DNA of 64,000 bases from Janthinobacterium sp. (GCF_009923995.1 NZ_RFSK01000010.1:62001-126000); one strand, 5' to 3'. Counted from the first letter of the stretch, positions 45,768 to 56,708 are shown. Translations and numbers: made by a program. The notes: generated from the sequence alone by a model not told the origin.

Positions 45768-46330
45768 ATTTCCTCTGGAATGTTGCAAGTACAAGCGCCA
45801 CTGTATGGCTTATTTGAAAATGATTTTATTGTAATGTTTTTTCATAAACCATATGTGAATCATTTTGCAGATGCGGAAAGTGCCCAGCCTGCAAGGTACG
45901 GTCGTTCGCTCCAGCATGCCGGCAGCACTCGCCAATTTTTATTTCCTTCGCCCAGAAAAAACCGTCAGCCGCAAACGCATTGACGACTGCGCTGCAACTG
46001 TTGATCGTAATGTCGGAAACTAAGCCGAGGCCTGCCGGCACAGCTTGAAATTGGCCACAGTAGTGACGGGCACGAGTGCGGGTTTCAAGAATGTCTTGAA
46101 TACGATCACCTCGCGGAAGGAGTTCTTTGGCATGAACGTCGTTTGTCAACAGTCCGCTGCCGCCTTGATGGCGGACGGGAGGCGGGGAGTCGCCCGGCGT
46201 GCGAATTCATTGCTTTTTTGGTCGTCATTGAGGTCTGCCAGGCGCGCTCAACCCGGATGCAAGGACCGGGCCGGACGGGCCGGCGCGTCCCGCAGGGTCC
46301 GGTCCCGGCTGTCAAAGGGAGCAGGCAGGC
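45768..46330. other. Intergenic stretch with a doubtful frame
   Basis: About 560 bases. A 107-codon minus-strand frame (45826-46149) has no clear ribosome site and no recognisable domain, so I do not call it. From about 46264 to 46308 a GC-rich imperfect palindrome (ggaccggg...ggtccggtccc) resembles the dispersed repeat family. Confidence 0.4.
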
Positions 46331-47956
46331 TCAGGTCGCAATACCATACTTGTGCTGCGTGGCCGCATACTGCTGCCTGAGCGACTCCAGCTTCGGATGC
46401 TTGGGGTCGATCTTGCGGATCACCTGCATCTGGTGCTGCGCCTGTTCGGCCAGCGGGGCTTCCCAGCCCAGCATGTTGAGCTGGCGCAAGATGGCGTCGA
46501 CGGAGGCGAACAGCACGGGCAGGTTGCCCGGCGTCTTGCGCAGGGCCTGGCGCAGCACGAAGACGGCGCCCTTGAATTCGCCGCTTTCCGACTTGCTGGC
46601 CGCATCCTGCATGAGTTCCTGCACCTGGTTGGTGATTTGCTGGCCCATGCCTTGCGCCAGGTCATGGCGGCCCGCCTTTTCAAACACGTCCACGGCCGCT
46701 TCCATCGTCACGTCGCTGTCCGCCTCGTTGACGAGCTTCATCATGACGTCCGACGCCGCCTGCTCCAGGTTGTTTTTCAGGCAGCTTTGCACGAGGCCCA
46801 CCTTCAGCTGCGTCGACAGGCCCCGCGCGCCGTCGAGGGCGGCGGCGGCCAGCTGCAGCTCGCTGGCGGCGGCGATGTCGTTGCCCGACAGTTCATGCAG
46901 CATGGCGGCCGAGATGGCGCGGCACGCTTCCACGTTGGCGCCGCCCCGCAGCGAGCGCTCCATGTCGCGCAGCACGCCGCTCGCCTGCGGCGCGTCGCCC
47001 TTTTTTACCAGCGTTTTCACCAGGTTGACGTGGTCTTCCGGGTCGCGGAATTCCGAATACTTCGCTTTCGTCACCACCTGCTTGTAGGCCCGCTCGGCCG
47101 CGCCGATGTCGCCCGTGTCGAAGGCGATGCCGCCCAGGTGGCGCAGGCGGCGCACCATGTGCGGCGAAATGGCCACGGCGTCCTCGAGGATCTTCTTTGC
47201 CTGCAGCTGCTGGCCCATGGCTTCATGGTTCCTTGCCAGCAAGTCGTAGGCGGCCATGAAGCGGGGATTCTGCTCGACCAGTTCCAGCAGCGCATCCTGC
47301 GCATCTTCGTGGCGCTGCTGCTCGAACAGGGTGCGCGCCAGTCCCAGGTGGGCCCAGGCCATGGGCCGCGTGGCCAGGGTGTCGGCGTAGATCTGTTCCG
47401 CTTCGCGCCACTCGCCCAGGGTCAGGTGCAGTTCGGCGCGCAGGCGGGCAAAATCGGGCGCCAGGCGCGGATGCTGCAGTTCGCCCGCGCGGCAGCTTTT
47501 CACGGCTTCGCGCAGGTCGCCCTTGTCGATCAGCTGGTAGGTGGGCAGGAAGATGGCGCGTCGCTCGATGGCGCGCTCGATGCGCCCGCTCAGCACGTCG
47601 ACGGTGAACGGCTTCAGGATGTAATCGGACGGCGTCAGTTCGGCGGCGCTGATGACCTTGCTGTGGATGGCTTCGGACGTGAGCATGATGAAGATGGTCC
47701 ACAGGCCGATCAGTTTGTGGTGGCGCAAGTCTTCCAGCAGCTGCTGGCCGTCCTGGCCGTCCGTGCCACTACCAAGATCGTATTCGCACAGGATGATGTC
47801 GAACGGTTTTTTCGTCAGCAGGCGGATGGCCGTGCCGGAATTGACGGCATATTCCACCTTGGTGATGGCTGCCTGGTTCAGCATATTGTGCAGGTTGCCC
47901 CGCATGCTGGGGTTCGGGTCGACGATCAGGACAGATAAGTCGCTATATTCTGGCAT
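46331..47956 (-). CDS. Receiver-TPR protein with degenerate phosphorylation site
   Basis: The 541-residue product has an N-terminal CheY-like receiver (about 6-130) and a long C-terminal array of TPR-type helical pairs (about 145-530). In the receiver the first acidic pair is reduced (VLIVDPNPSM instead of DD) and the phospho-acceptor position carries Glu (IILCEYDLG), while the KPF lysine is kept. It therefore looks like a pseudo-receiver, possibly locked in an active-like state. Similar receiver-TPR proteins occur near motility or c-di-GMP genes; here two diguanylate cyclases follow divergently. Confidence 0.85.
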   Translation of the reverse strand: MPEYSDLSVLIVDPNPSMRGNLHNMLNQAAITKVEYAVNSGTAIRLLTKKPFDIILCEYDLGSGTDGQDGQQLLEDLRHHKLIGLWTIFIMLTSEAIHSKVISAAELTPSDYILKPFTVDVLSGRIERAIERRAIFLPTYQLIDKGDLREAVKSCRAGELQHPRLAPDFARLRAELHLTLGEWREAEQIYADTLATRPMAWAHLGLARTLFEQQRHEDAQDALLELVEQNPRFMAAYDLLARNHEAMGQQLQAKKILEDAVAISPHMVRRLRHLGGIAFDTGDIGAAERAYKQVVTKAKYSEFRDPEDHVNLVKTLVKKGDAPQASGVLRDMERSLRGGANVEACRAISAAMLHELSGNDIAAASELQLAAAALDGARGLSTQLKVGLVQSCLKNNLEQAASDVMMKLVNEADSDVTMEAAVDVFEKAGRHDLAQGMGQQITNQVQELMQDAASKSESGEFKGAVFVLRQALRKTPGNLPVLFASVDAILRQLNMLGWEAPLAEQAQHQMQVIRKIDPKHPKLESLRQQYAATQHKYGIAT

Positions 47957-48195
47957 TGTTCAGCTCTCGTTCATCTGTATATGGCTCTGCGGCTCGATGG
48001 TGCGACGTAGTTGCCTAATAATATTATTATTTGCCAGCATACTGCAAAGCCGGTGCAAATCGCTAACAAAATGCAGGCGAACGCGCGCGGCACGATACGG
48101 CAGGTGGGCGCGCTTGCCGGCGGGGCAGGCGCGGGGTATCCTGAGGGCAACCTTTTACGTTTGACCATGCTGGATACCTCGCCTGGAAAGCCGCC

Positions 48196-49248
48196 ATGTA
48201 TTTGACCGACACGCGCAAGCAAACCCTGCATCACCTGCTGTTCGGCGGAGGGCGGGCGCATGCTGAAAAGTATTTCCCCGAATTGCGCCGCATGGCCGTC
48301 ATCAGCGAATCCTTTGCCCTGGCGAGTATTTTGCTGGTGTGGGCCTTCATTCCCCCTGTCAATACGCTGAACATGGCCGCACTGCTGTCTGCGCTGGCCG
48401 GCATCGCCCTGGCCATCGGCATCAACGTGGGCGCGCGCGCCATCTGGGTGCTGAAGCTGGGCGGCGCGCTGGGCATGTGCGCCATCGCTTTCGGCTTCCG
48501 CCTGCTGGCGGAAGGGGTGGGCCAGGCGGATTTCTGGATGCAGCCCGTGGGCGTGTTCATGGTGCTGCTGGCGGCGCCCATCTTCAATGGCTGCGTGGTG
48601 TACCTCATCGTGGCGGCAGCGGTCTGGGGCATACTGGGCTATGGCCATTTCCCGCTGGACCCTGCGATGGCGCATGCCGCCTGGGCGAACCTGCTGATCG
48701 CCTACAGCATGCTGTTCGGCCTCGTGCTGAGCATCAGTTTCAACCTGTTGCGCCTGCGCGACTTCCGCGCCCGGGAAGCGCTGACCCGCCTGGCCTACGA
48801 GGATGGCTTGACGGGCTTGAACAACCGCCGCCGTTTTACGGAACTGACGCAGCAATTGCAGCAGCAGCGGCACCCCATGTACTTCCTGATGATCGATATC
48901 GATAATTTCAAGAAAATCAACGACACCCTGGGCCATGACGCCGGTGACGTGGTGCTCGTCAAGACGGCGCGCATCATCGCCGACGCCTGCGGCGGCCAGC
49001 TGTGCGGGCGCCTGGGCGGCGAGGAGTTCGGCATCGTCTACCAGGGGGACCGGCGCGCCGTCTGCCAGTTCGCCGCCAGCCTCGTCGATGCCGTCTTCCT
49101 CGCCTTCAATCCGGGCCAGGCCGTGTCCATCAGCGTGGGCATTGCCGAACTGGCCTTCGGCACGGAACTGGCGCACAGCTATCGCCAGGCCGATGCCTCG
49201 CTGTACCAGGCCAAGCACCAGGGCAAGAACCGCTACGTCATCGCCTGA
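48196..49248 (+). CDS. Membrane diguanylate cyclase (first of two paralogues)
   Basis: The 350-residue product has about six membrane helices (about 35-190, MASE-type unassigned) and a C-terminal GGDEF domain (about 200-350) with the active-site loop GGEEF near residue 274, so it should make c-di-GMP. The product-inhibition I-site RxxD expected nine residues before the motif is absent (Cys-Gly-Gly-Gln instead). It is divergent from the receiver-TPR gene. The next gene is a close paralogue. Confidence 0.9.
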   Translation: MYLTDTRKQTLHHLLFGGGRAHAEKYFPELRRMAVISESFALASILLVWAFIPPVNTLNMAALLSALAGIALAIGINVGARAIWVLKLGGALGMCAIAFGFRLLAEGVGQADFWMQPVGVFMVLLAAPIFNGCVVYLIVAAAVWGILGYGHFPLDPAMAHAAWANLLIAYSMLFGLVLSISFNLLRLRDFRAREALTRLAYEDGLTGLNNRRRFTELTQQLQQQRHPMYFLMIDIDNFKKINDTLGHDAGDVVLVKTARIIADACGGQLCGRLGGEEFGIVYQGDRRAVCQFAASLVDAVFLAFNPGQAVSISVGIAELAFGTELAHSYRQADASLYQAKHQGKNRYVIA

Positions 49249-49406
49249 CGGCATGCACATCAGTGTTGCGAAGGCGCCAGGGAGCAGGTATGCTATTTGC
49301 ATCATCCTGCCGGCCGCAAACGGGGCGGATGTGGCGTAGACGCAGAGTTTCACCGTGACGTGACCGCTGGCGTTGTACCTTTACCAGAGAAAATCCAGCC
49401 TTCCTG

Positions 49407-50471
49407 ATGCGCCTTCCTTCCATGCCTACCCTGCGGCGCGTCGCCGTCCCCCTCGCGTTTGGCGGCAACAGCGAACAGCAGCACACCTATTTTGCGGAAC
49501 TGCACCGCGTCGGCCTCGTCACGCAGGTGCTGGGAATCGTCGCCTTCAGCCTGACCTGGCTGCTGATGCCGCCCGCCTACCATCCGAACCTGACGCACGC
49601 CTGGCTGGCGCTGGCGGGCATGTTGATGAGCCTGGTGGTGCGCTACCGCTGCACCACCTTGCCCGTGCTGACCGTCACGGGCGCCTGCGCCGTGCTGGCG
49701 CTGACCTTCGGCCTGCGCACCATGGCCGACGCCGTCCACCACGCCAGCTTCTGGGTCTTGCCCGTGGGCGTCTTCATGACCCTGGCTATCGCCTCCATCT
49801 TCAATGGCGGCCTCAGCTACCTGGCCGTGGTGGCGGGCGTATGGTGGAACGTGGGCCACGGCCTGTATCCCGTCAACGCGGGCTTGCCCGACGAATCGTG
49901 GGCGCCGCTGATGATCGTCGTCAGCGTGCTGTTCGGCCTGGCGCTGAACGTGAGCTTCAGTTTATTGCGTTTGCGCAATTATCACTCCCGGGTGGAATTG
50001 ACGCGCCTGGCCTTCCAGGATGGCTTGACGGGCCTGAACAACCGCCGCATGTTCACGCAGCGGGCCCAGCAGATGCATGGCGCGCCCCAGGGCGGCACCC
50101 TGTATTTCCTGATGATCGATATCGACGATTTCAAGACCATCAACGACCAGCAGGGGCACGACGCGGGCGACGACGTGCTCGTGCGCACGGCGGCCATCAT
50201 CGCCGACAAGGCGCAGGGCCATCTGTGCGGCCGCCTGGGCGGCGAGGAATTCGGCATCGTCTACGCGGGCAGCCGCGAACAGGTGCGCGCCTTTGCCGGC
50301 GGCCTGGTCGAGGCCGTCAGCCAGGGCTTCCTGGCCGTGCAGTTCGTCTCGATCAGCGTGGGCGTGGCGGAACTGGACCGGGGCAGGGAGCTGGGCCACA
50401 GCTACCGCCTGGCCGACGAAGCGCTGTACCTGGCCAAGCGCCAGGGCAAGAACCGCTATGTGATCGCCTGA
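49407..50471 (+). CDS. Membrane diguanylate cyclase (second paralogue)
   Basis: The 354-residue product has the same layout as its upstream neighbour: N-terminal HTYFAEL-type segment, about six helices, then a GGDEF domain with intact GGEEF and no I-site. Long identical stretches such as FQDGLTGLNNRR and LCGRLGGEEFGIVY (compare YEDGLTGLNNRR in the first) show a tandem duplication. The separate 158-base gap gives it its own expression control. The two may respond to different signals through their diverged membrane parts. Confidence 0.9.
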   Translation: MRLPSMPTLRRVAVPLAFGGNSEQQHTYFAELHRVGLVTQVLGIVAFSLTWLLMPPAYHPNLTHAWLALAGMLMSLVVRYRCTTLPVLTVTGACAVLALTFGLRTMADAVHHASFWVLPVGVFMTLAIASIFNGGLSYLAVVAGVWWNVGHGLYPVNAGLPDESWAPLMIVVSVLFGLALNVSFSLLRLRNYHSRVELTRLAFQDGLTGLNNRRMFTQRAQQMHGAPQGGTLYFLMIDIDDFKTINDQQGHDAGDDVLVRTAAIIADKAQGHLCGRLGGEEFGIVYAGSREQVRAFAGGLVEAVSQGFLAVQFVSISVGVAELDRGRELGHSYRLADEALYLAKRQGKNRYVIA

Positions 50472-50573
50472 CGATCCGGCGCAGCTTGTTGCAAGTTGAC
50501 GAAAACTGCCTGTTTCACGGGCAAAATGGCCGCAAAGCCATAAGTTCCGGTCATAAAGCAGGGGTAAAACGGG

Positions 50574-50579
50574 TATAAT
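50574..50579 (+). promoter_or_regulatory. Candidate -10 box of the purL promoter
   Basis: A consensus TATAAT about 85 bases before the purL start; the -35 region is weak. No PurR-like operator is evident. Confidence 0.45.
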
Positions 50580-50664
50580 GCGCGCAAAGGAAATTTGCCG
50601 TACGAAAGATATTGTCATACCTACCTTTAACCCGCAGCCACGCTGCATCAACCACCTTCCAATC

Positions 50665-53600
50665 ATGTTGATACTGCCGGGTTCCAATGCCCTGTCCCAT
50701 TTCCGTAGCCACCGTCTGTTAAGCCAACTGCAAGCCGTCTCGCCTGCGATTGTTGCCGTACAAGCACGCTATGTCCATTTCATCGATGCCAGCGCGCCCC
50801 TCTCGGCCGACGACAGCACGCGCCTGGGCGCCTTGCTGACGTACGGCGAGCCGGCCCAGGCCGACAATACGGAAGGCGCCGCCGAAGAATTCTTCGTCAT
50901 CCCCCGTTTCGGCACGATTTCGCCGTGGGCCTCGAAGGCCACCGACATCGCGCACAACTGCGGCATGGCGCACATCAAGCGCGTCGAACGCGGCATCGCC
51001 TTCCGTATCAACCTGAAATCGGGCATCCTGGGCAGCGCCATTGGCGCCGGCAAACTGACGGACGCGCAGGTGCAGGCCGTGGCCGACCTGCTGCACGACC
51101 GCATGACGGAATCCGTGCTGCGCAGCGCGGACGATGCCAAGGACCTGTTCCGCACCCTGGAAGCGCGTCCGCTGGAATCCATCGACTTGCTGGGGCAGGG
51201 CAAGGCCGCACTGGAAACGGCGAACGTCGAGCTGGGCCTGGCGATGTCGGAAGACGAGATCGACTACCTGGACGCCGCCTTCACCAAGGCCGGCCGCAAC
51301 CCGACGGACGTGGAACTGATGATGTTCGCGCAGGCGAACAGCGAGCATTGCCGCCACAAGATCTTCAACGCCGACTGGACCATCGACGGCGTGGCGCAGC
51401 CGAAATCGCTGTTCGGCATGATCAAGAACACGCACGAACTGCAGCCGAAGGGCACCGTCGTCGCCTACAGCGACAACTCGTCCATCATGGAAGGCGCCAC
51501 CGTGTCGCGCTTCTACCCGCGCGGCGACAAGCACGAATATGCGGCCTCAAACGAACTGACGCACACCCTGATGAAGGTGGAAACGCATAATCACCCGACG
51601 GCCATCTCCCCATTCCCCGGCGCCTCCACGGGCGCGGGCGGCGAGATCCGCGACGAAGGCGCGACGGGCCGCGGCGCCAAGCCGAAGGCTGGCCTGACGG
51701 GTTTCACCGTGTCGAACCTGTCCCTGCCGGACGCCGTGCGCAGCTGGGAAACGGCCGCTTCCGTGACGGCGCCGCTGGCGTCGCGTACTGAGGCAGATCA
51801 ATACGGCAAGCCGGAACGCATCGCTTCGCCCCTGCAGATCATGATCGAAGGCCCGCTGGGCGGCGCCGCGTTCTCGAACGAATTCGGCCGTCCCGTCCTG
51901 GGCGGCTACTTCCGCACGTATGAACAGAACGTCGGCGCGAAGGAAACCGGCGCACCGGACGCCGTCTTCGGCTACCACAAGCCCATCATGATCGCGGGCG
52001 GCATCGGCAATATCTCGGCGCAGCACACGCACAAGAACGACATCCCCGTCGGCAGCCTGCTGGTGCAGCTGGGTGGCCCGGGCATGCGCATCGGCATGGG
52101 CGGCAGCGCCGCCTCGTCGATGACGACGGGCAGCAACACGGCCGACCTGGACTTCGATTCCGTCCAGCGCGGCAATCCGGAAATGGAACGCCGCGCCCAG
52201 GAAGTCATCAACGCCTGCTGGCAAATGGGCGCGGACAATCCGATCATCTCCATCCACGACGTGGGTGCGGGCGGCCTGTCGAACGCCTTCCCGGAAATCA
52301 CCAACGACGCCAAGCGCGGCGCGATTTTCGACCTGCGCAAGATCCCGCTGGAAGAATCGGGCATGGCGCCGAAGGAAATCTGGAGCAATGAGTCGCAGGA
52401 ACGCTACGTCCTGGCCATCGCGCCGGAAAGCCTGCCCCTGTTCAAGGCCATGTGCGAGCGCGAACGCTGCTTGTTCGCCGCCGTGGGCGTGGCCACCGAA
52501 GAGCGTCAATTGAAGCTGATTGACCCGGAACTGGGCAACGAACCGGTCGACATGCCGATGGACGTCTTGCTGGGCAAGCCGCCGAAGATGCAGCGCGACG
52601 TGGTCCACGTGGCCAACGATTTCCCTGCCATCGACCTGACGGGCATGGACTTGACGGATGTGGCGCAAAAAGTGCTGCTGCTGCCTACCGTGGCCGACAA
52701 ATCCTTCCTGATCACCATCGGCGACCGCAGCGTGGGCGGCATGACCGTGCGCGACCAGATGGTGGGACCATGGCAAGTGCCGGTGGCCGATTGCGCCGTC
52801 ACCACCATGAGCTTTGAGGGTTATCTGGGCGAAGCGATGGCCATGGGCGAACGCACGCCGCTGGCCGTCATCGACGCCGCCGCCTCGGGCCGCATGGCCG
52901 TGGGCGAAGCCGTCACCAACATCGCCGCCGCAGCGATTGCCGACATCTCCGACATCAAATTGTCCGCCAACTGGATGGCCGCCTGCGGCCAGCCTGGCCA
53001 GGACGCCGCCCTGTACGACACGGTCAAAGCCGTCGGCATGGACCTGTGCCCGGCGCTGGGCATCAGCATCCCCGTCGGCAAGGATTCGCTGTCCATGCGC
53101 ACGACATGGAAAGACGAGGGCACGGGCGCGGCGAAATCCGTCACCTCGCCGGTATCCTTGATCGTCTCCTCGTTCGCGCCGGTGACGGACGTGCGCAAGT
53201 CGCTCACGCCGCAGCTGAAGACGGACCAGGGCGACACGTCCCTGATCCTGATCGACCTGGGCCGCGGCAAGAACCGCCTGGGCGCCTCCGCCCTGGCACA
53301 GGTCATGGGCCAGCTGGGCAACGCCACGCCGGACGTGGACAGTGCGGAAGACCTGAAAGGCTTCTTCGCCGCCATTCAAAAGCTGAACAGCGACGACAAG
53401 CTGCTGGCCTACCATGACCGTTCGGACGGCGGCCTGTACGCCACCCTGACGGAAATGGCCTTCGCCGGCCACACGGGCATGTCCGTCAACCTGGACATGC
53501 TGACCATGGAAGGCGAGCATTCCAGCGACTGGGGCGACGCCAAGAACTGGGCCGGCCAGGTAGCGGAACGCCGCAACGAACTGACCCTGCGCGCCCTGTT

Positions 53601-54714
53601 CAGTGAAGAGCTGGGCGCCGTCATCCAGGTGCGCGCGGAAGAAAAGTCGCTCGTCATGGACGTGCTGCGCACGTTTAACCTGGGCGCCTGCAGCCATATC
53701 ATCGGCAAATTGAACGACCGCGACGTGATCGAATTCACGCGCGACGCCAAGCTGATCTACACCCAGCCGCGCGCCGAGCTGCACCGCCTGTGGAGCGAAA
53801 CGAGCTGGCGCATCGCCCGCCTGCGCGACAATCCGGCTTGCGCGGACGCCGAATACGACCGTCTGCTGGACGTGCAAGACCCGGGCATGTCGCCGATCGT
53901 CACCTTCGACCAGAACGAGAACATCGCCGCGCCATTCATCGCCACGGGCGTGCGTCCCCGCGTCGCCATCCTGCGCGAGCAGGGCGTCAATTCGCACATC
54001 GAGACGGCGTATGTGATGCACCAGGCAGGCTTCACGGCGGTCGACGTGCACATGAGCGACCTGATCGCGGGCCGCGTCAAGCTGGACGACTTCCAGGGCG
54101 TCATCGCCGTGGGCGGCTTCTCGTATGGCGACGTGCTGGGCGCGGGCGAAGGCTGGGCGAAGACCATCCTGTTCAACGCCAGCCTGGCGGAACAGTTCGC
54201 GCGCTTCTTCAACCGCACGGACAGCTTCGGCCTGGGCATCTGCAACGGCTGCCAGATGATGAGCAACTTGAAATCCATCATCCCCGGCGCCCACGCCTGG
54301 CCCAAGTTCACGCGCAACAAGTCGGAGAAATTCGAAGGCCGCTTTGCCATGGTCGAAGTGATGGATTCCCCATCCATCTTCTTCAACGGCATGGCCGGCA
54401 CCCAGGCCGGCATCGCCATCGCCCACGGCGAAGGCTACGCCGACTTCTCGCAAACGGGCGACATCACCCAGGTCACCAAAGCCATGCGCTTCGTGGACAA
54501 CAAGGGCGCCGCGACCGAAGCGTATCCGTACAACCCGAACGGCTCGCCGGAAGGCATTACCTCGGTGACGACGCCAGACGGCCGCTTCACCGTGCTGATG
54601 CCGCACGCTGAACGCGTGTTCCGCTCGGTGCAGCAGTCTTATCACCCTGAAGCATGGGGCGAGGATTCGCCATGGATGCGCATGTTCAGGAATGCGCGGA
54701 AGTTTGTGGGGTAA
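50665..54714 (+). CDS. purL: Phosphoribosylformylglycinamidine synthase
   Basis: PurL (FGAM synthetase) is the fourth step of purine synthesis, using glutamine and ATP. The 1349-residue large single-chain form has the N-terminal domain, linker, duplicated AIRS-like ATPase domains and a C-terminal class I glutamine amidotransferase with nucleophile C1193 (GICNGCQMM) and the HPEAWGED catalytic region. The start [14 protein letters not shown] at 50665 is the family start; an in-frame ATG at 50578 would add 29 residues not typical for PurL. It is monocistronic, with a terminator at 54774. Confidence 0.97.
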   Translation: MLILPGSNALSHFRSHRLLSQLQAVSPAIVAVQARYVHFIDASAPLSADDSTRLGALLTYGEPAQADNTEGAAEEFFVIPRFGTISPWASKATDIAHNCGMAHIKRVERGIAFRINLKSGILGSAIGAGKLTDAQVQAVADLLHDRMTESVLRSADDAKDLFRTLEARPLESIDLLGQGKAALETANVELGLAMSEDEIDYLDAAFTKAGRNPTDVELMMFAQANSEHCRHKIFNADWTIDGVAQPKSLFGMIKNTHELQPKGTVVAYSDNSSIMEGATVSRFYPRGDKHEYAASNELTHTLMKVETHNHPTAISPFPGASTGAGGEIRDEGATGRGAKPKAGLTGFTVSNLSLPDAVRSWETAASVTAPLASRTEADQYGKPERIASPLQIMIEGPLGGAAFSNEFGRPVLGGYFRTYEQNVGAKETGAPDAVFGYHKPIMIAGGIGNISAQHTHKNDIPVGSLLVQLGGPGMRIGMGGSAASSMTTGSNTADLDFDSVQRGNPEMERRAQEVINACWQMGADNPIISIHDVGAGGLSNAFPEITNDAKRGAIFDLRKIPLEESGMAPKEIWSNESQERYVLAIAPESLPLFKAMCERERCLFAAVGVATEERQLKLIDPELGNEPVDMPMDVLLGKPPKMQRDVVHVANDFPAIDLTGMDLTDVAQKVLLLPTVADKSFLITIGDRSVGGMTVRDQMVGPWQVPVADCAVTTMSFEGYLGEAMAMGERTPLAVIDAAASGRMAVGEAVTNIAAAAIADISDIKLSANWMAACGQPGQDAALYDTVKAVGMDLCPALGISIPVGKDSLSMRTTWKDEGTGAAKSVTSPVSLIVSSFAPVTDVRKSLTPQLKTDQGDTSLILIDLGRGKNRLGASALAQVMGQLGNATPDVDSAEDLKGFFAAIQKLNSDDKLLAYHDRSDGGLYATLTEMAFAGHTGMSVNLDMLTMEGEHSSDWGDAKNWAGQVAERRNELTLRALFSEELGAVIQVRAEEKSLVMDVLRTFNLGACSHIIGKLNDRDVIEFTRDAKLIYTQPRAELHRLWSETSWRIARLRDNPACADAEYDRLLDVQDPGMSPIVTFDQNENIAAPFIATGVRPRVAILREQGVNSHIETAYVMHQAGFTAVDVHMSDLIAGRVKLDDFQGVIAVGGFSYGDVLGAGEGWAKTILFNASLAEQFARFFNRTDSFGLGICNGCQMMSNLKSIIPGAHAWPKFTRNKSEKFEGRFAMVEVMDSPSIFFNGMAGTQAGIAIAHGEGYADFSQTGDITQVTKAMRFVDNKGAATEAYPYNPNGSPEGITSVTTPDGRFTVLMPHAERVFRSVQQSYHPEAWGEDSPWMRMFRNARKFVG

Positions 54715-54773
54715 TTAGTTACCTTGCAGGGCAGCGCTGGAGTTCAAGGCGCTGCTGCTGGGGTAGCAATGAG

Positions 54774-54806
54774 AAAGCCGCTGTCGGGAGATAGCGGCTT
54801 TTTTTG
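54774..54806 (+). terminator. Rho-independent terminator after purL
   Basis: A 9-bp stem (aaagccgct / agcggcttt) with a 10-base loop and seven Ts. It also faces the end of the minus-strand OLD gene. Confidence 0.9.
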
Positions 54807-54812
54807 TGGATT

Positions 54813-56642
54813 TTATATGGTCTCTATTTTATTTTTTCCTTGCCATATATCAATGTGATCCTTTAGTTCAGTCATGTCGGACCAGGAAATTGCCCCCTCG
54901 GGAAGCAATGCATCATTAATATTTAATATGCTATCGAGAAGTTGCTTTATTTTGTTGTATGAATCTTCCTCGTTCTTTAAATGTTCAATGCAATTTTCTG
55001 GTTTGTCACTCTCGATGATCTCGGAGAAATAGGCTTCTTCAAAATTCATAATCGAAGCGATAACTCTTGATTTTTCACTCATTTGAGATAGAATTTTCTC
55101 ATTGTTTGTCCAGGCAGGATTTTTTATAATTATTTCTTTGTATATTGTTATATCTTCGGTGCTTTTTTCTTTGTCTTTCTTTTTTGATTTTGTGAACGGC
55201 GAATCTGTATCATGTAAAACAAAATATTCCGAGTCAAAATGATTTAAAACCTTCATCATGGATGCCACAGTTACCTTGCCTCTTGCTCTTATTATATTTA
55301 AGTCATTATACTGGAAGTTCCCATTCTTTTCTTCTTCGTTTTTTATATGGTTGAATGCCGAATATTCGGTGTCGCCTTCAACAATTAAAATTTTTCCTCC
55401 AAAAAATGCTTCAGAAATATGTGAGTCAAATAGATTTAATAGTTTCAAATTTTCTTTGTCATCAACATCTAATTTCGCTATTTCTGGCCGATAAAGAGTC
55501 GTAGCTTTTATTTCGTCACCAATATTTTTCTCTACGCGGATTATGGTGGTATGATCTTTGGTTAAGTCGATAAAGCTTGGGGAGTGAGTGGTAATCATTA
55601 TTTGCCAATTGTCATTTTCTGGCAATGCATAAAGAACATCTCTTGCATTTTGTGTTGCGCGGGGATGTAGACTTACCTCCGGCTCATCTAACAGAAGAAT
55701 ATGTGCTGTGTTTGGTCCAAGTCCCTCGTGAAAAGACTTTGCAGTTTTTCCTGCTGGTTTGGCTTTCATTCCTTTATCTGCAAGTAATTTAAGAATAGTC
55801 CATAAAGCTGTTCTTCGGGTACCACTTCCTTGTTTTTGTAGCGGAAGAGAGATGCCATCTTTTACTCCCATTTCTACAGAGAATTCTTCGCCAAGTAATT
55901 CAATTGAAATAGGTGCTATGCTTTCAGGAGCAGTAATGCTTAATCCGTAACTTGGGAATATTCGCTCAAGTATTAAATTTGCCTGTTCCTCTATTTCTTT
56001 AATTCCGGTCTTTTGCATATTTTTTGAATCTAATCGTAAACTCTTTAAGCTTTCTAGAATAAATTCATATCTTGATAATTCGTCATCTTCTTTGTGTTTT
56101 AGATTTTTTATTTGATCTTCAAGTAAGCTCTTGAACAGTGATGTAATAGCTTTAGCTTGAATTTCTGGATCATCAAAAGTGTTAACGCGATGCGGTTTAG
56201 GTCTACGTGATTTTGCGACGTTGTTTACACCCCACGGCATTTTTTCTTTGTCTGCTTGTTGTGCCCAATCATTTTTATTTACATTAAATCCAACGCGTTT
56301 AGGTTCAGCACCAACTCCATCCCAAGTCCATTTCTCTTTGATTAGGAAGCTTCCATCTACAATTGGTGCGCACCATTCATCGCCCGGTTTGTTTTCGGCA
56401 TTTGCGATTGAATGAAGTTCTATTTCAGGAAGTTGATCAGCTATTATTTCTCGGTTGTGAAAATCGTCTTGATCTAGTTTTAGACAGTCGGTAACAACTT
56501 CAAAGGCTCTTAATATAGTGCTTTTTCCTGCATTGTTTGCGCCTACTAGAACAACAATTTTATCTATGTCAATAGAAACTCCTGTTGAGCCAATACATCC
56601 GAAATTTTTAATTTTCAAGGTAGTGATGCTAGGATTCGACAT
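54813..56642 (-). CDS. OLD-family AAA ATPase / TOPRIM nuclease, AT-rich
   Basis: The 609-residue product is an overcoming-lysogenisation-defect (OLD) protein: N-terminal ABC-type ATPase with Walker A GANNAGKST (residues 34-42), signature-like and Walker B LLLDEPEVSLHPRA regions, then a C-terminal TOPRIM nuclease domain (ILIVEGDTEY ... HDTDSP). Many such proteins defend against phage. The gene is far more AT-rich than anything around it (about 35% GC by eye against about 64%), with AAA/ATT-rich codons, which indicates recent acquisition. There is no UvrD-type helicase beside it, so it is a class 1 (stand-alone) OLD rather than Gabija. Confidence 0.88.
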   Translation of the reverse strand: MSNPSITTLKIKNFGCIGSTGVSIDIDKIVVLVGANNAGKSTILRAFEVVTDCLKLDQDDFHNREIIADQLPEIELHSIANAENKPGDEWCAPIVDGSFLIKEKWTWDGVGAEPKRVGFNVNKNDWAQQADKEKMPWGVNNVAKSRRPKPHRVNTFDDPEIQAKAITSLFKSLLEDQIKNLKHKEDDELSRYEFILESLKSLRLDSKNMQKTGIKEIEEQANLILERIFPSYGLSITAPESIAPISIELLGEEFSVEMGVKDGISLPLQKQGSGTRRTALWTILKLLADKGMKAKPAGKTAKSFHEGLGPNTAHILLLDEPEVSLHPRATQNARDVLYALPENDNWQIMITTHSPSFIDLTKDHTTIIRVEKNIGDEIKATTLYRPEIAKLDVDDKENLKLLNLFDSHISEAFFGGKILIVEGDTEYSAFNHIKNEEEKNGNFQYNDLNIIRARGKVTVASMMKVLNHFDSEYFVLHDTDSPFTKSKKKDKEKSTEDITIYKEIIIKNPAWTNNEKILSQMSEKSRVIASIMNFEEAYFSEIIESDKPENCIEHLKNEEDSYNKIKQLLDSILNINDALLPEGAISWSDMTELKDHIDIWQGKNKIETI

Positions 56643-56708
56643 GTAATTTTTCTTTCTCTTAGTTGTTTAAAAGAAGACGTCCTATCTTCTCGAATTTTAA
56701 ATCTACAC

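Noticed and set aside
45826-46149. 107-codon minus-strand frame.
   Set aside because: No clear ribosome site, no recognisable domain, and weak protein-like composition; left as intergenic.
51547-54645. 1032-codon frame antisense to purL.
   Set aside because: Same shadow effect; PurL motifs are unambiguous on the plus strand.
54813-56642. Gabija system.
   Set aside because: The OLD protein has no UvrD-type helicase gene (GajB) beside it; neighbours are purL and amj.
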